This document shows, piece by piece, positions 19,196-27,888 of a DNA stretch of 64,000 bases. Positions within the stretch are counted from its first letter, which is position 1, and every line of letters begins with the position of its first letter. The notes beneath the pieces were generated by a model. That model was not told the origin of the DNA. It worked only from the letters and a program-made list of their open reading frames with translations, and did no database searches. This DNA is from Pelagibacterales bacterium SAG-MED13. Lineage in GTDB: Bacteria > Pseudomonadota > Alphaproteobacteria > Pelagibacterales > Pelagibacteraceae. The stretch is from assembly GCA_014654165.1 (NCBI GenBank), contig JACWDK010000002.1, positions 1 to 64,000 of the forward strand. The letters are read 5' to 3'. The position numbers and the translations under genes were made by a program.

Positions 19196-19939
19196 ATGAA
19201 ACTAACTAAAATAGAGCCAAAATTTATTGAAAAACATAACCCAAGGATAGGATTAATAACCTTAGCAAGTGACTTTAGGATTGAAAAAGATTTTAACAAT
19301 ATAATTTATGGTAAAGACATAGATTTATTTTGTAATAGAATTCAAAGTTATAATCCCTTAACAAATGAAACATTAAAAAAAATTGCGGATGATATTCCTG
19401 AAGTTGTTAAGAATATCTTACCTGATCAAAAAATTGATTGTATAGCTTATGGATGTACTTCAGGAACAATTGCTGCAGGATATGCATCTATTTATGAAAA
19501 AGTTAATTTAACAAAACCAAATACAAAAGTTACAACACCAATTACATCTGCAATTAATGCATTAAAAGCACTTAAGATAAATAAATTATCTATATTCACA
19601 CCTTATACAGATGAAATAAATCAGTCAGTAATTAATTATTTTAAAAAAGAAAATATAGAAATCTCTGGACTAACTTATTTTGATATAGCCTCAGATTTAG
19701 ATATAGGAAAAGTTAATCCAGATCATTTATTTGATGTTTTAAGTAAAATAGATTTGTTAAATAGTGATGCATTGTTTGTTTCATGTACTGCGTTACCCGT
19801 GTTATCAATTATTAAAGATTTAGAAAAAAAAATGAGTAAAATTGTTTTATCAAGCAATCAAACTTTAATTTGGGACACACTCAAACAGATTGATTTTAAA
19901 AGTAAAGTTGAAGGCTATGGTGAATTATTTAATAATTAG
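19196..19939 (+). CDS. Asp/Glu racemase superfamily protein (maleate isomerase/EutA-like)
   Basis: 247 residues with the two-cysteine active site of the superfamily: Cys in AYGCTSGT (about residue 88) and Cys in SCTALPVL (about 196). It starts RIGLITLASDFRIEKDF as in maleate isomerase, arylmalonate decarboxylase and EutA proteins. Members isomerise, racemise or decarboxylate small dicarboxylates or amino acids through a Cys pair. It lies 3 bp before the M24 hydrolase gene; an EutA plus EutD pairing is known from ectoine-degradation clusters, while maleate isomerases occur in nicotinate pathways. Substrate undetermined. Confidence 0.8.
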   Translation: MKLTKIEPKFIEKHNPRIGLITLASDFRIEKDFNNIIYGKDIDLFCNRIQSYNPLTNETLKKIADDIPEVVKNILPDQKIDCIAYGCTSGTIAAGYASIYEKVNLTKPNTKVTTPITSAINALKALKINKLSIFTPYTDEINQSVINYFKKENIEISGLTYFDIASDLDIGKVNPDHLFDVLSKIDLLNSDALFVSCTALPVLSIIKDLEKKMSKIVLSSNQTLIWDTLKQIDFKSKVEGYGELFNN

Positions 19940-19942
19940 ATT

Positions 19943-21112
19943 ATGAATTTTACTAGTGAAGAATACAAATCAAGATTAAAAAAAGTCCAAGCTTTAATGC
20001 AGAAAAAAGGTATTGAACTTTTAATCTCACAAGATCCATCTAATATGAATTATTTAACAGGTTATGATGCTTGGTCATTTTATTATGCTCAATGTGTAAT
20101 AGTACATGTAAACGCCGATGAACCAATTTGTTTTGTTAGAAATCAAGATGCAGGAGGCGCATATATAAAAACCTATCTAAAAGATGAAAATATAATTAAG
20201 TATCATGAAAAATATATTCATACATGGCCGTTACACCCTTACGATGCTTTAGTAGATCTTATTAAAGAAAGAAAGTGGGACAAACTCTCAGTAGGACTAG
20301 AAATGGATAGTCATTATTTCACAGCTTATTGTTATGAGAAAATTAAAAAAGGATTACCAAATGCAAAAATTTTGGATTGTGAGCGGTTAGTAAATTGGAT
20401 TAGAGTTGTAAAATCTGATGCAGAAATAAAATTTATGAAAGCTGCATCTCAAATTTCTCAACTAGGAATGAAAAAAGCTTTTGAAGTTATTAGTCCAGGA
20501 GTAAGACAATGCGATGCAGTTTCAGAAATTTATACTACATTAATAAAAGGAACTCCTGATTTTGGAGGAGACTATTCATCAATAGTTCCAATGATACCAA
20601 CTGGAAGAGGTACATCTGCTTCACATTTAACATGGTCAGAGGATAAATTTGTAGAAGGAGAAGCTACAATTATTGAATTATCAGGAGTTAATAAAAAATA
20701 TCACTGTCCTATGGCTCGTACAGTTTTACTTGGGACACCAGATAAAAAAAAAATTGATACTATGAGTAAGACTAATGAAGCTCTCCAAGCAGGAATAGAT
20801 CTGGTTAAAGCAGGAAATACTGCTGATGACGTTGCTCAAGCTTTTTGGAAAGTGTTAGACAAGTATGGAATAGAAAAAACTTCAAGAACTGGATATTCCA
20901 TTGGCATAGGATATCCACCTGATTGGGGTGAGCATACTTTAAATATTTCTAAAGGAGATATGACAGTTTTACAACCCAATATTACTTTTCATATGATTGC
21001 AGTGATGCAATTTGGAAATTGGGGCGTTGAAGCATCTGAAGCAATTAGAGTTACAGATAAGGGTTATGAATTATTTTGTAACTTTTCTAAAGAACTTCAT
21101 GTTAAAAGCTAG
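19943..21112 (+). CDS. M24-family hydrolase, ectoine hydrolase (DoeA/EutD)-like, no metal ligands
   Basis: 389 residues: creatinase N-terminal domain (about 10-150) and pita-bread M24 domain (about 160-385). The five metal ligands of aminopeptidase-type M24 enzymes appear replaced: IIELSG instead of the VDAG region, YHCPMARTV instead of Y-G-D-TRT, IGIGYPPDWGEH at the His position, LQPNITFH instead of EPG, and GVEASEA at the last Glu. This matches creatinase/DoeA-type C-N hydrolases rather than peptidases. Resemblance to DoeA/EutD is by recognition, and ectoine partners DoeB/DoeD are not nearby, so another cyclic amide or amidine is possible. Confidence 0.75.
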   Translation: MNFTSEEYKSRLKKVQALMQKKGIELLISQDPSNMNYLTGYDAWSFYYAQCVIVHVNADEPICFVRNQDAGGAYIKTYLKDENIIKYHEKYIHTWPLHPYDALVDLIKERKWDKLSVGLEMDSHYFTAYCYEKIKKGLPNAKILDCERLVNWIRVVKSDAEIKFMKAASQISQLGMKKAFEVISPGVRQCDAVSEIYTTLIKGTPDFGGDYSSIVPMIPTGRGTSASHLTWSEDKFVEGEATIIELSGVNKKYHCPMARTVLLGTPDKKKIDTMSKTNEALQAGIDLVKAGNTADDVAQAFWKVLDKYGIEKTSRTGYSIGIGYPPDWGEHTLNISKGDMTVLQPNITFHMIAVMQFGNWGVEASEAIRVTDKGYELFCNFSKELHVKS

Positions 21113-21168
21113 TTATTAGGGGTTGATATTTACACTTACAAATGTTTTAAATTCATAATTTTATTTCA

Positions 21169-22248
21169 ATGAATAAAGAATTCGTAAAATTTGATAAAGT
21201 AGACAAAAGTTATGACGGTAAAATACTTGTCGTAAAAGATCTTCAATTAGATATTGAAGAAGGAGAGTTTGTTACTATGTTGGGACCCTCTGGTTCAGGT
21301 AAGACTACTTGCTTAATGATGTTGGCAGGATTTGAAACACCAACCCATGGTGAAATTTATTTAGACGGAAAAGCAATTTCAAGTATTCCACCCCATAAAA
21401 GAGGTATCGGAATGGTATTTCAAAATTATGCTTTATTTCCACATATGACAGTTTATGAAAATTTAGCATTTCCTTTAAGAGTTAGAAAAATTCCTAAAGA
21501 TGAAGCAGATAAAAAAATTGATAAAGCACTATCAATGGTTTCACTACAAGGATTTGCTCAAAGAATGCCAGGTCAATTGTCTGGTGGACAGCAACAAAGA
21601 GTTGCAGTAGCGAGGTCACTAGTATTTGATCCACAACTAGTTTTAATGGATGAACCTCTTGGTGCTTTAGATAAAAATTTAAGAGAGAGTATGCAGTATG
21701 AAATTAAACATATTCATGAAAGTATTGGGGTAACTGTTGTTTATGTAACCCATGACCAAAGTGAAGCACTTACAATGTCAAATCGTATTGCAGTTTTTAA
21801 TGATGGTAAAGTTCAACAACTCTCAAGTCCTGATGAACTGTATGAAAAACCAGTTAATTCATTTGTTGCAGAATTTATCGGAGAAAATAACACTTTCGCC
21901 GGAGAGGTGTCAGATATTTCTAGTGGAAAATGTAAAGTAAAATTAGCTAATGCAGAGATATTAGCAAATCCTATTTCTGTTAAAGGAAAAGGGGATAAAA
22001 CAACTGTATCTTTAAGACCTGAGAGAGCTTTAATTAATCCAAGTGATAAGATGGATAATGTTCACAACGGAAAAATTGAAGAAGTTATCTATCATGGTGA
22101 CCATACTAGAGTAAGAATTAATTTATTAGGAAATTCTGAATTTATTCTAAAAGTACCTAATAGCTCAGCAAATCTTGATATTAAATTAGGTAATGAAATC
22201 AAGATTGGCTGGAATAGTGAAGACGCTAGGGCTTTAGACCCAAAATAA
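21169..22248 (+). CDS. ABC transporter ATP-binding protein, PotA-like
   Basis: 359 residues: Walker A GPSGSGKTT (about 38), Q-loop FQNYALFPHMTVYENL, signature LSGGQQQRVAVAR, Walker B LVLMDEPLGALD, H-loop VYVTHD, then a TOBE-type C-terminal domain. It energises import of a small cationic or amine-type solute together with the binding protein and two permeases that follow (polyamine/opine/2-aminoethylphosphonate-type family). A 56-bp gap from the M24 gene contains a weak TTGATA element (21123-21128). Confidence 0.93.
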   Translation: MNKEFVKFDKVDKSYDGKILVVKDLQLDIEEGEFVTMLGPSGSGKTTCLMMLAGFETPTHGEIYLDGKAISSIPPHKRGIGMVFQNYALFPHMTVYENLAFPLRVRKIPKDEADKKIDKALSMVSLQGFAQRMPGQLSGGQQQRVAVARSLVFDPQLVLMDEPLGALDKNLRESMQYEIKHIHESIGVTVVYVTHDQSEALTMSNRIAVFNDGKVQQLSSPDELYEKPVNSFVAEFIGENNTFAGEVSDISSGKCKVKLANAEILANPISVKGKGDKTTVSLRPERALINPSDKMDNVHNGKIEEVIYHGDHTRVRINLLGNSEFILKVPNSSANLDIKLGNEIKIGWNSEDARALDPK

Positions 22249-22285
22249 ACATCAATTAAATCCTGTAAACTAACAAAAAGGGTTG

Positions 22286-22314
22286 TTGACTCTCATTATC
22301 TAACTTGTTGTAAT
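22286..22314 (+). promoter_or_regulatory. Sigma-70-type promoter of the binding-protein gene
   Basis: TTGACT (22286-22291), 17-bp spacer, TGTAAT (22309-22314). Downstream, a 10-bp palindrome CGTTTAAACG (22330-22339) lies directly before the Shine-Dalgarno GGAGG. An own promoter fits the higher expression expected for a binding protein than for the ATPase upstream. Confidence 0.6.
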
Positions 22315-22347
22315 CTGTTTTTATAAAAACGTTTAAACGGAGGAAAA

Positions 22348-23469
22348 ATGAAAACAATTAGTAAATTATTACTAGCCATTTCTTTTGCTATCTCTGTAAC
22401 TACTTCAGCATTTGCAGTAACTGCAGTGTCTTGGGGTGGAGCTTACACGGAGTCTCAAAAGTTAGGTTATGGTGATCCTACTGGTAAAGCCCTTGGTATA
22501 ACTATCAACTGGGTTGATTATTCAGGTGGATTATCTGAGATAAAAGCACAAAAAGAAGCTGGTAAAATTACGTGGGATATAATCGACGTATTTGCAATGG
22601 ATACTATCAATGGATGTGATGAAGGATTATTTGTTGAATTTGATTTTGACAAAGACTTCCCACCTGCACCAGATGGAACTCCTGCAAGTAAAGATTTCTT
22701 TACTGCAATGCCAAGTAAATGTGCTGTAGGAAATATTTTATATTCTTGGAACTACGCTTACAACAAAGAAAATGTTAAGGGTACTCCAAAGACTATCAAA
22801 GATTTCTTCAACACTAAAAAATTCCCTGGAAAAAGAGCTATCTACAAAGGCGCTCTAACAAACTTAGAAATCGCTTTAGCTGCAGATGGAGTTAAACCAG
22901 GAAAAGGTGGAGCAAAAATCTATAAAGCCTTAAACACAGATAAAGGTGTTGATAGAGCTATGAACAAGATCAAAGAGCTTTGCACAGATCCAAAAGGAGG
23001 ATGTGTATTTTGGTCTGCAGGTGCTCAACCACCAGAACTATTAATGAGTGGTGAAGTTGTTATGGCAACTGGTTGGAATGGTAGATTCTTTAACGCGATC
23101 GTTGGAGAAGGTGCGCCACTAGTTCAAGTATGGGATGGACAAGGTCTTGACTATGAGTACTTCGTACAAGTTAAGGGTGGACCAAACGATGCTAATGGTA
23201 TGGCTAAGAAAGCTTTAGCTATGATGACAAGCACAGAGATGTTAGCAGGAAGTGCAAAATATATCGCATACGCTCCTTGGAGAAAATCTTCTATAGCTAT
23301 TATGGAAGCAGGAGAGCCTTGGTATAAAGATGGTAAGACTAATATGGTACCACAAATGCCAACTGCACCAGCTAATACTAAGAATTATTTCTTAGTTGAT
23401 CCACTTTACTGGGCTGATAACGGTACAGAGCTTGGTGAAAAATGGGAAGCTATGAAAGCAGGTCTATAA
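22348..23469 (+). CDS. ABC transporter periplasmic solute-binding protein, PotD-like
   Basis: 373 residues with a clear signal peptide (cleavage near SAFA-VTAVSWGG, about residue 23) and a type II binding-protein fold: SWGGAYTESQ, KEAGKITWDIIDVF, and EVVMATGWNGRFFNAI. It contains Cys pairs (SKCAVG, LCTDPKGGCVF). It belongs to the spermidine/putrescine-like extracellular family. Codon use looks less A+T-extreme than the neighbours, consistent with high expression. It is flanked by its own promoter and by a hairpin at 23507-23533. Ligand unknown; context suggests the N-containing compound degraded by the surrounding genes. Confidence 0.92.
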   Translation: MKTISKLLLAISFAISVTTSAFAVTAVSWGGAYTESQKLGYGDPTGKALGITINWVDYSGGLSEIKAQKEAGKITWDIIDVFAMDTINGCDEGLFVEFDFDKDFPPAPDGTPASKDFFTAMPSKCAVGNILYSWNYAYNKENVKGTPKTIKDFFNTKKFPGKRAIYKGALTNLEIALAADGVKPGKGGAKIYKALNTDKGVDRAMNKIKELCTDPKGGCVFWSAGAQPPELLMSGEVVMATGWNGRFFNAIVGEGAPLVQVWDGQGLDYEYFVQVKGGPNDANGMAKKALAMMTSTEMLAGSAKYIAYAPWRKSSIAIMEAGEPWYKDGKTNMVPQMPTAPANTKNYFLVDPLYWADNGTELGEKWEAMKAGL

Positions 23470-23506
23470 TTTAAGTTTTATTAAGCTTAATTATATATTA
23501 TAATTT

Positions 23507-23533
23507 AAGGGCGGTTATTTGATAACCGCCCTT
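23507..23533 (+). terminator. Intercistronic 12-bp hairpin after the binding-protein gene
   Basis: Perfect 12-bp stem (23507-23518 with 23522-23533; core GGGCGGTTAT) and a 3-nt loop, followed by T residues. It lies between binding protein and permease genes that must be co-expressed, so partial termination or 3'-end protection of the abundant binding-protein mRNA is likely. Confidence 0.85.
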
Positions 23534-23540
23534 TTTATTT

Positions 23541-24794
23541 ATGAGCTCAGAAACAAAACAAATTTTAACAACAGATGGAATTCCTTTAGAGGTAAGTCTT
23601 AAAAAAGCTGAAAGAAGGAATAAGATTAAAGCCCTCATGCTTGTAGCACCTCTGCTCTTATTTATAATTATCACTTATGTTTTTCCAATTGGAGACATGC
23701 TTATGAGAAGTGTAGATGATAAGATGGTCACTGAAATGCTTCCCAAAACTTTTAAAGCGATGGAAAAATGGGATGGAAAAGAATTACCAGAGGAAGAAGT
23801 TTTCGCAGCTTTTCATTCAGATTTTATAAAGTTAGTAGAAGAAAAACGTGAGGGAAAATTATCTACACAATTAAATTATACAAAAAATGGATTTAAAAGT
23901 ATTATTAAAAAATTAAGAAGAAAATCTAAATCTTTTGAAGAAGGAAACTATAAGGAACAAATAATGGCCGTTCACAAAAGATGGGCTAACGTTGAATATT
24001 GGCAAGCGATTAAAAGAAGAGCTCCAGCATATACTGGTCAGAAATATCTTAAGGGTATAGATATGTTTAAAAATGAGAATGGAGAAATAGTAAATGTTCC
24101 TGAAGATAGACGAATTCATAGAGTTTTATGGCTTAGGACTTTAGAAATAGCATTTTTTGTAACACTATTTTGTTTTTTAATGGCATATCCAATTGCTCAT
24201 TTGTTAGCTACTTTACCTATGAAGTATAGTAACCTACTAATGATCTGTGTCCTCCTTCCTTTTTGGACATCATTATTAGTAAGAACTGCAAGTTGGATGA
24301 TCTTGTTACAACAACAGGGTTTGGTTAATGATTTCTTTGTTGGGATAGGATTAGTGGCCGATGACAATAGACCTGAAATGATGTTTAATAAAACAGGTAG
24401 CTATGTTGCAATGACACAGATTTTGTTACCTTTTATGGTTTTGCCACTTTACAGTGTGATGAAAACTATTTCCCCAAGCTTAATGAGAGCTGGAAAGTCA
24501 TTAGGTGGAACGCCTTTTATAGCTTTTTGGAAGGTTTATTTTCCATTAACTATTCCAGGTATTGGAGCTGGTTGTTTATTGGTTTTCATATTAGCTATAG
24601 GTTATTATATAACCCCTGCTTTGGTAGGAGGAGCCTCTGGTACTCTAATCAGTAATCAAATTGCATTTCATATGAAGAGTACGCTTGATTGGAGCTTCGC
24701 ATCAGCAATGGGTTTAATGTTATTGACTGGAGTTTTAGCGATTTACTGGGTGTATAATAAATTAGTTGGAATAGATAATATTAAATTAGGTTAA
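23541..24794 (+). CDS. ABC transporter permease, PotB-like, with a large insertion
   Basis: 417 residues against about 280-300 usual. TM1 (about 31-52) is followed by a hydrophilic block of ~130 residues (charged, Lys/Glu-rich) before the second TM near residue 198. The canonical MetI-type core follows, with the EAA-like loop SPSLMRAGKSLGGTPFIAFWKVYFPLT. The start ATG follows the hairpin by only 7 bp with no Shine-Dalgarno visible, so translation may be weak or coupled. Pairs with the next permease. Confidence 0.92.
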   Translation: MSSETKQILTTDGIPLEVSLKKAERRNKIKALMLVAPLLLFIIITYVFPIGDMLMRSVDDKMVTEMLPKTFKAMEKWDGKELPEEEVFAAFHSDFIKLVEEKREGKLSTQLNYTKNGFKSIIKKLRRKSKSFEEGNYKEQIMAVHKRWANVEYWQAIKRRAPAYTGQKYLKGIDMFKNENGEIVNVPEDRRIHRVLWLRTLEIAFFVTLFCFLMAYPIAHLLATLPMKYSNLLMICVLLPFWTSLLVRTASWMILLQQQGLVNDFFVGIGLVADDNRPEMMFNKTGSYVAMTQILLPFMVLPLYSVMKTISPSLMRAGKSLGGTPFIAFWKVYFPLTIPGIGAGCLLVFILAIGYYITPALVGGASGTLISNQIAFHMKSTLDWSFASAMGLMLLTGVLAIYWVYNKLVGIDNIKLG

Positions 24795-24797
24795 AAA

Positions 24798-25652
24798 ATG
24801 GCTTTACCAAAATATACTGAACCACATTATAGAATTTGGCATTATGTTTATTTGACTGTTTGTGCAGCAGTTTTCTTTTTTCTTATTGCCCCATTATTTG
24901 TAATTTTTCCATTATCTTTTAACGCTGAGGAATTTTTAGTTTTTTCTGATGGAATGAAAAGTCTAGATCCTGATGCTTTTTCATTAAGATGGTATAAGGA
25001 CATGATTTATGGAACCAAAAATCCTTGGGGTTTAGCTACAAAAAATAGTTTTATAATTGCAACTTTTGCAACCATTGGTTCAGTTATTTTGGGAACTGTT
25101 GCTGCTTTAGGCTTAAGCAGCAGACACATGCCTTATAAAGGTCTAATCATGGCTGTTTTAATATCCCCAATGATTGTTCCATTAATTATTTCTGGAGTGG
25201 CAATATTTTTCTTTATGGCTAAAGCTGGTTTAGCAGCAACTCATTTAGGCATAATCCTTGCACATATTATTTTAGGGACACCATTTGTAGTAATAACTGT
25301 TACTGCAACTTTATCAGGATTTGATCATAGTGTTACAAGAGCTGCAGCAAGTCTTGGTAGTAATCCAGTTAATACTTTTATGAAAATTACCCTACCATTA
25401 ATTTTACCAGGTGTCATCTCAGGTGGACTATTTGCTTTTGTAACTTCATTTGATGAAGTCGTAGTAGTCTTATTCCTAGCTGGATTAGAAAATACTACAA
25501 TCCCCATACAAATGTGGACAGGTTTAAGAGAACAGTTAAGTCCAACTATTCTTGCAGTCGCAACTTGTCTGATTATTCTATCAACATTAATATTGGTTAC
25601 TGCTGAACTCTTAAGAAGAAGATCTGAGAGACTCAGAGGTATTAACAGATAG
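24798..25652 (+). CDS. ABC transporter permease, PotC-like
   Basis: 284 residues with about six membrane segments; the EAA loop is VTRAAASLGSNPVNTFMKITLPLILPG. The C-terminus ends with a charged tail (ELLRRRSERLRG). It follows the PotB-like gene after 3 bp and completes the importer: ATPase, binding protein, two permeases. No binding-protein or ATPase function is fused. Confidence 0.94.
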   Translation: MALPKYTEPHYRIWHYVYLTVCAAVFFFLIAPLFVIFPLSFNAEEFLVFSDGMKSLDPDAFSLRWYKDMIYGTKNPWGLATKNSFIIATFATIGSVILGTVAALGLSSRHMPYKGLIMAVLISPMIVPLIISGVAIFFFMAKAGLAATHLGIILAHIILGTPFVVITVTATLSGFDHSVTRAAASLGSNPVNTFMKITLPLILPGVISGGLFAFVTSFDEVVVVLFLAGLENTTIPIQMWTGLREQLSPTILAVATCLIILSTLILVTAELLRRRSERLRGINR

Positions 25653-25664
25653 TAAGAACATTAC

Positions 25665-27887
25665 ATGAAAATTAAGAACGTAGTAGTGATTGGTTCAGGA
25701 ACAATGGGAAGTGGGATAGCTGCTCATTTATGTAATGCAAATGTACCAGTTACTTTACTAGATTTGAAAACTGAAATTAGTGAAAAAGCAAGAGATAGAA
25801 TTCATAAATCCAGACCACCTTTATTAATTGATAGAACAAAAATTAATAATATTAAAGTTGGAAATATAGATGATAATTTTGATGTAGTTAAGGAAGCTGA
25901 TTGGGTTGTTGAAGCAGTCGTGGAAAGAATTGATATCAAGCATCAAATTTATGAAAAAATATTTAAAGCAAGAAAAGAAGGAGCGATTGTTTCCTCAAAT
26001 ACGTCATCTATTCCAATTAAAGTCTTATCAGAACACTTAACTGATAAAGAAAAAAAAGATTTTTGTATTACCCACTTTTTTAATCCAGTTAGGTATATGG
26101 GGCTTTTAGAAATTGTTAAAAATGAAAATAATGATCTTAATAAAATAAACGAATTAAAAGAATTTTGTGAAATAGAGCTAGGTAAAGGTGCAATTATTTG
26201 CAATGATACACCAGGTTTTTTAGGAAACAGAGTAGGTGTTTATGCTATGCAAATAGCTATGACTGAAGCTTTTAAGATGAAACTTTCAGTTGAGGAAGCA
26301 GATGCTATTTTTGGAAGACCAATGGGAATCCCTAAAACTGGTGTATTTGGACTGTATGACTTAATTGGTATTGATTTGATGGCAGATGTTTTAAAAAGCT
26401 TTATTAAAGAATTACCTGAAAAAGATGAATTTCATGACGTATCAAAAGAAATTCCATTAGTAAAAAAATTAATTGAAACTGGTTATACAGGAAGAAAAGG
26501 CAAGGGTGGTTTTTATAGGATGAATAAAACTGGAACTTCTAAAGTGATGGAGGCAATTAATCTTGAGACCGGGGAATACTCGCTTTCAAAAAAAATTGAT
26601 GTGAAATCAGATAAAATAGATCTCAATGGATTAATAAATAGAAAAGATAAATATGGTGAATATGCTTGGTCAGTAATATCTAAAATAATAAAATACGCAT
26701 CATCTTTAGTTCCAGGTATTACAAAAGAGTTTAATGATATTGACGAAGCAATGAGACTAGGTTTTAATTGGGCCAAAGGTCCATTTGAAATGCTTGAGGA
26801 AATAGGAGTAAAAAATTTCTTTGATAAAGTTGATAATTTTAAAGGGAATAGTTTTTTGGAAAATTTATCTAAGAACAAGAATCAGGATTTTTATGGTGAA
26901 AGACAAAAATATACTAATATAGAAACTTTAGGAAAAGTTAAGAAAACAGCTTCAAGTCTGGATGGAAATGAGTCAGCAAAAATTTATAGGTTTAATGATT
27001 ATAATATTGTTGAGTTTACCACTAAAGCAAATGCTTTAGATTATGACTCTATGGATGCCTTAAAAAAAGCAACTGATAAACCTTTAATTATAATTAATGA
27101 AAGTATGCAATTTTCTGCTGGTGTAAATTTGTCTTACACAATGGAATTTGCTAATAAAAAAGATTTTAAATCTATTGAAAAATTTATCAGATACTTTCAA
27201 GAAACATGTAAACATTTGAAATATTCAAAACATCCTGTGATATCTGCTCCCTCTGGATTAACACTGGGAGGAGGATTTGAAGTAATGGTTCAAAGTAATT
27301 TTGTCGCTTCTCATACAAATATAGTAGTTGGATTAGTTGAAACTATAGTTGGTTTAATTCCTGCAGGTGGTGGATGTAAGGAAATGTTAGCTAGATGGCT
27401 TGATACGGATGAAGCAAAAAAAGATTCAAATTACGCTCCGTTAAAAGTTTTCGACATTATAGGATATGGCAAGACAGCCACCTCTCCAGTTGAAGCAGAG
27501 CCAATGAAATATTTAAGACCAAGTGATAAAAAGATAATGAACAGAAATAGCTTACTAGAAGTTTCCAAGAAAATACTAAGTGAAAATAAAAATTTTAAAG
27601 CACCTGAGGAACTTAAATTTAATCTTCCTGGAAAATCAGTAAGAGGTGAGATGGATAAAATTTTAGAAAAACTTTATAATGACAAGGTTATATTTGAACA
27701 TGGGGTTGAGGTTGCAAAAGAACTAGCTCATGTTTTGAGTGGAGGGGATACCACAATCGACAAAACTTTATCAGAAGATGATTTATTTAAATTAGAATTA
27801 GATGCCTTTATGAGATTAATAGAAACTCAAAAAACTCAAGATAGAATTAAACATACATTGAGCACTGGGAAACCATTAGTAAATTAA
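25665..27887 (+). CDS. 3-hydroxyacyl-CoA dehydrogenase / enoyl-CoA hydratase fusion
   Basis: 740 residues. Residues ~1-290 form the NAD-binding dehydrogenase (VVIGSGTMGSGIAAHL, then VSSNTSSIP, FFNPVRYMGLLEIV, NDTPGFLGNRVG); a second C-terminal-type dehydrogenase domain (~320-400) and a crotonase-like domain (~430-700; HPVISAPSGLTLGGGFEVMV with oxyanion residues) follow. This dehydrogenase-first order is the reverse of E. coli FadB. It probably carries out the hydration and oxidation of a CoA ester in the same catabolic unit. It lies 12 bp after the permease gene. No acyl-CoA ligase or thiolase is present nearby, so the CoA intermediate must come from elsewhere. Confidence 0.9.
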   Translation: MKIKNVVVIGSGTMGSGIAAHLCNANVPVTLLDLKTEISEKARDRIHKSRPPLLIDRTKINNIKVGNIDDNFDVVKEADWVVEAVVERIDIKHQIYEKIFKARKEGAIVSSNTSSIPIKVLSEHLTDKEKKDFCITHFFNPVRYMGLLEIVKNENNDLNKINELKEFCEIELGKGAIICNDTPGFLGNRVGVYAMQIAMTEAFKMKLSVEEADAIFGRPMGIPKTGVFGLYDLIGIDLMADVLKSFIKELPEKDEFHDVSKEIPLVKKLIETGYTGRKGKGGFYRMNKTGTSKVMEAINLETGEYSLSKKIDVKSDKIDLNGLINRKDKYGEYAWSVISKIIKYASSLVPGITKEFNDIDEAMRLGFNWAKGPFEMLEEIGVKNFFDKVDNFKGNSFLENLSKNKNQDFYGERQKYTNIETLGKVKKTASSLDGNESAKIYRFNDYNIVEFTTKANALDYDSMDALKKATDKPLIIINESMQFSAGVNLSYTMEFANKKDFKSIEKFIRYFQETCKHLKYSKHPVISAPSGLTLGGGFEVMVQSNFVASHTNIVVGLVETIVGLIPAGGGCKEMLARWLDTDEAKKDSNYAPLKVFDIIGYGKTATSPVEAEPMKYLRPSDKKIMNRNSLLEVSKKILSENKNFKAPEELKFNLPGKSVRGEMDKILEKLYNDKVIFEHGVEVAKELAHVLSGGDTTIDKTLSEDDLFKLELDAFMRLIETQKTQDRIKHTLSTGKPLVN

Positions 27888-27888
27888 G

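Noticed and set aside
22249-22347. Possible riboswitch in the binding-protein leader
   Set aside because: Only a promoter, a short palindrome and a ribosome site are visible; no long stems.
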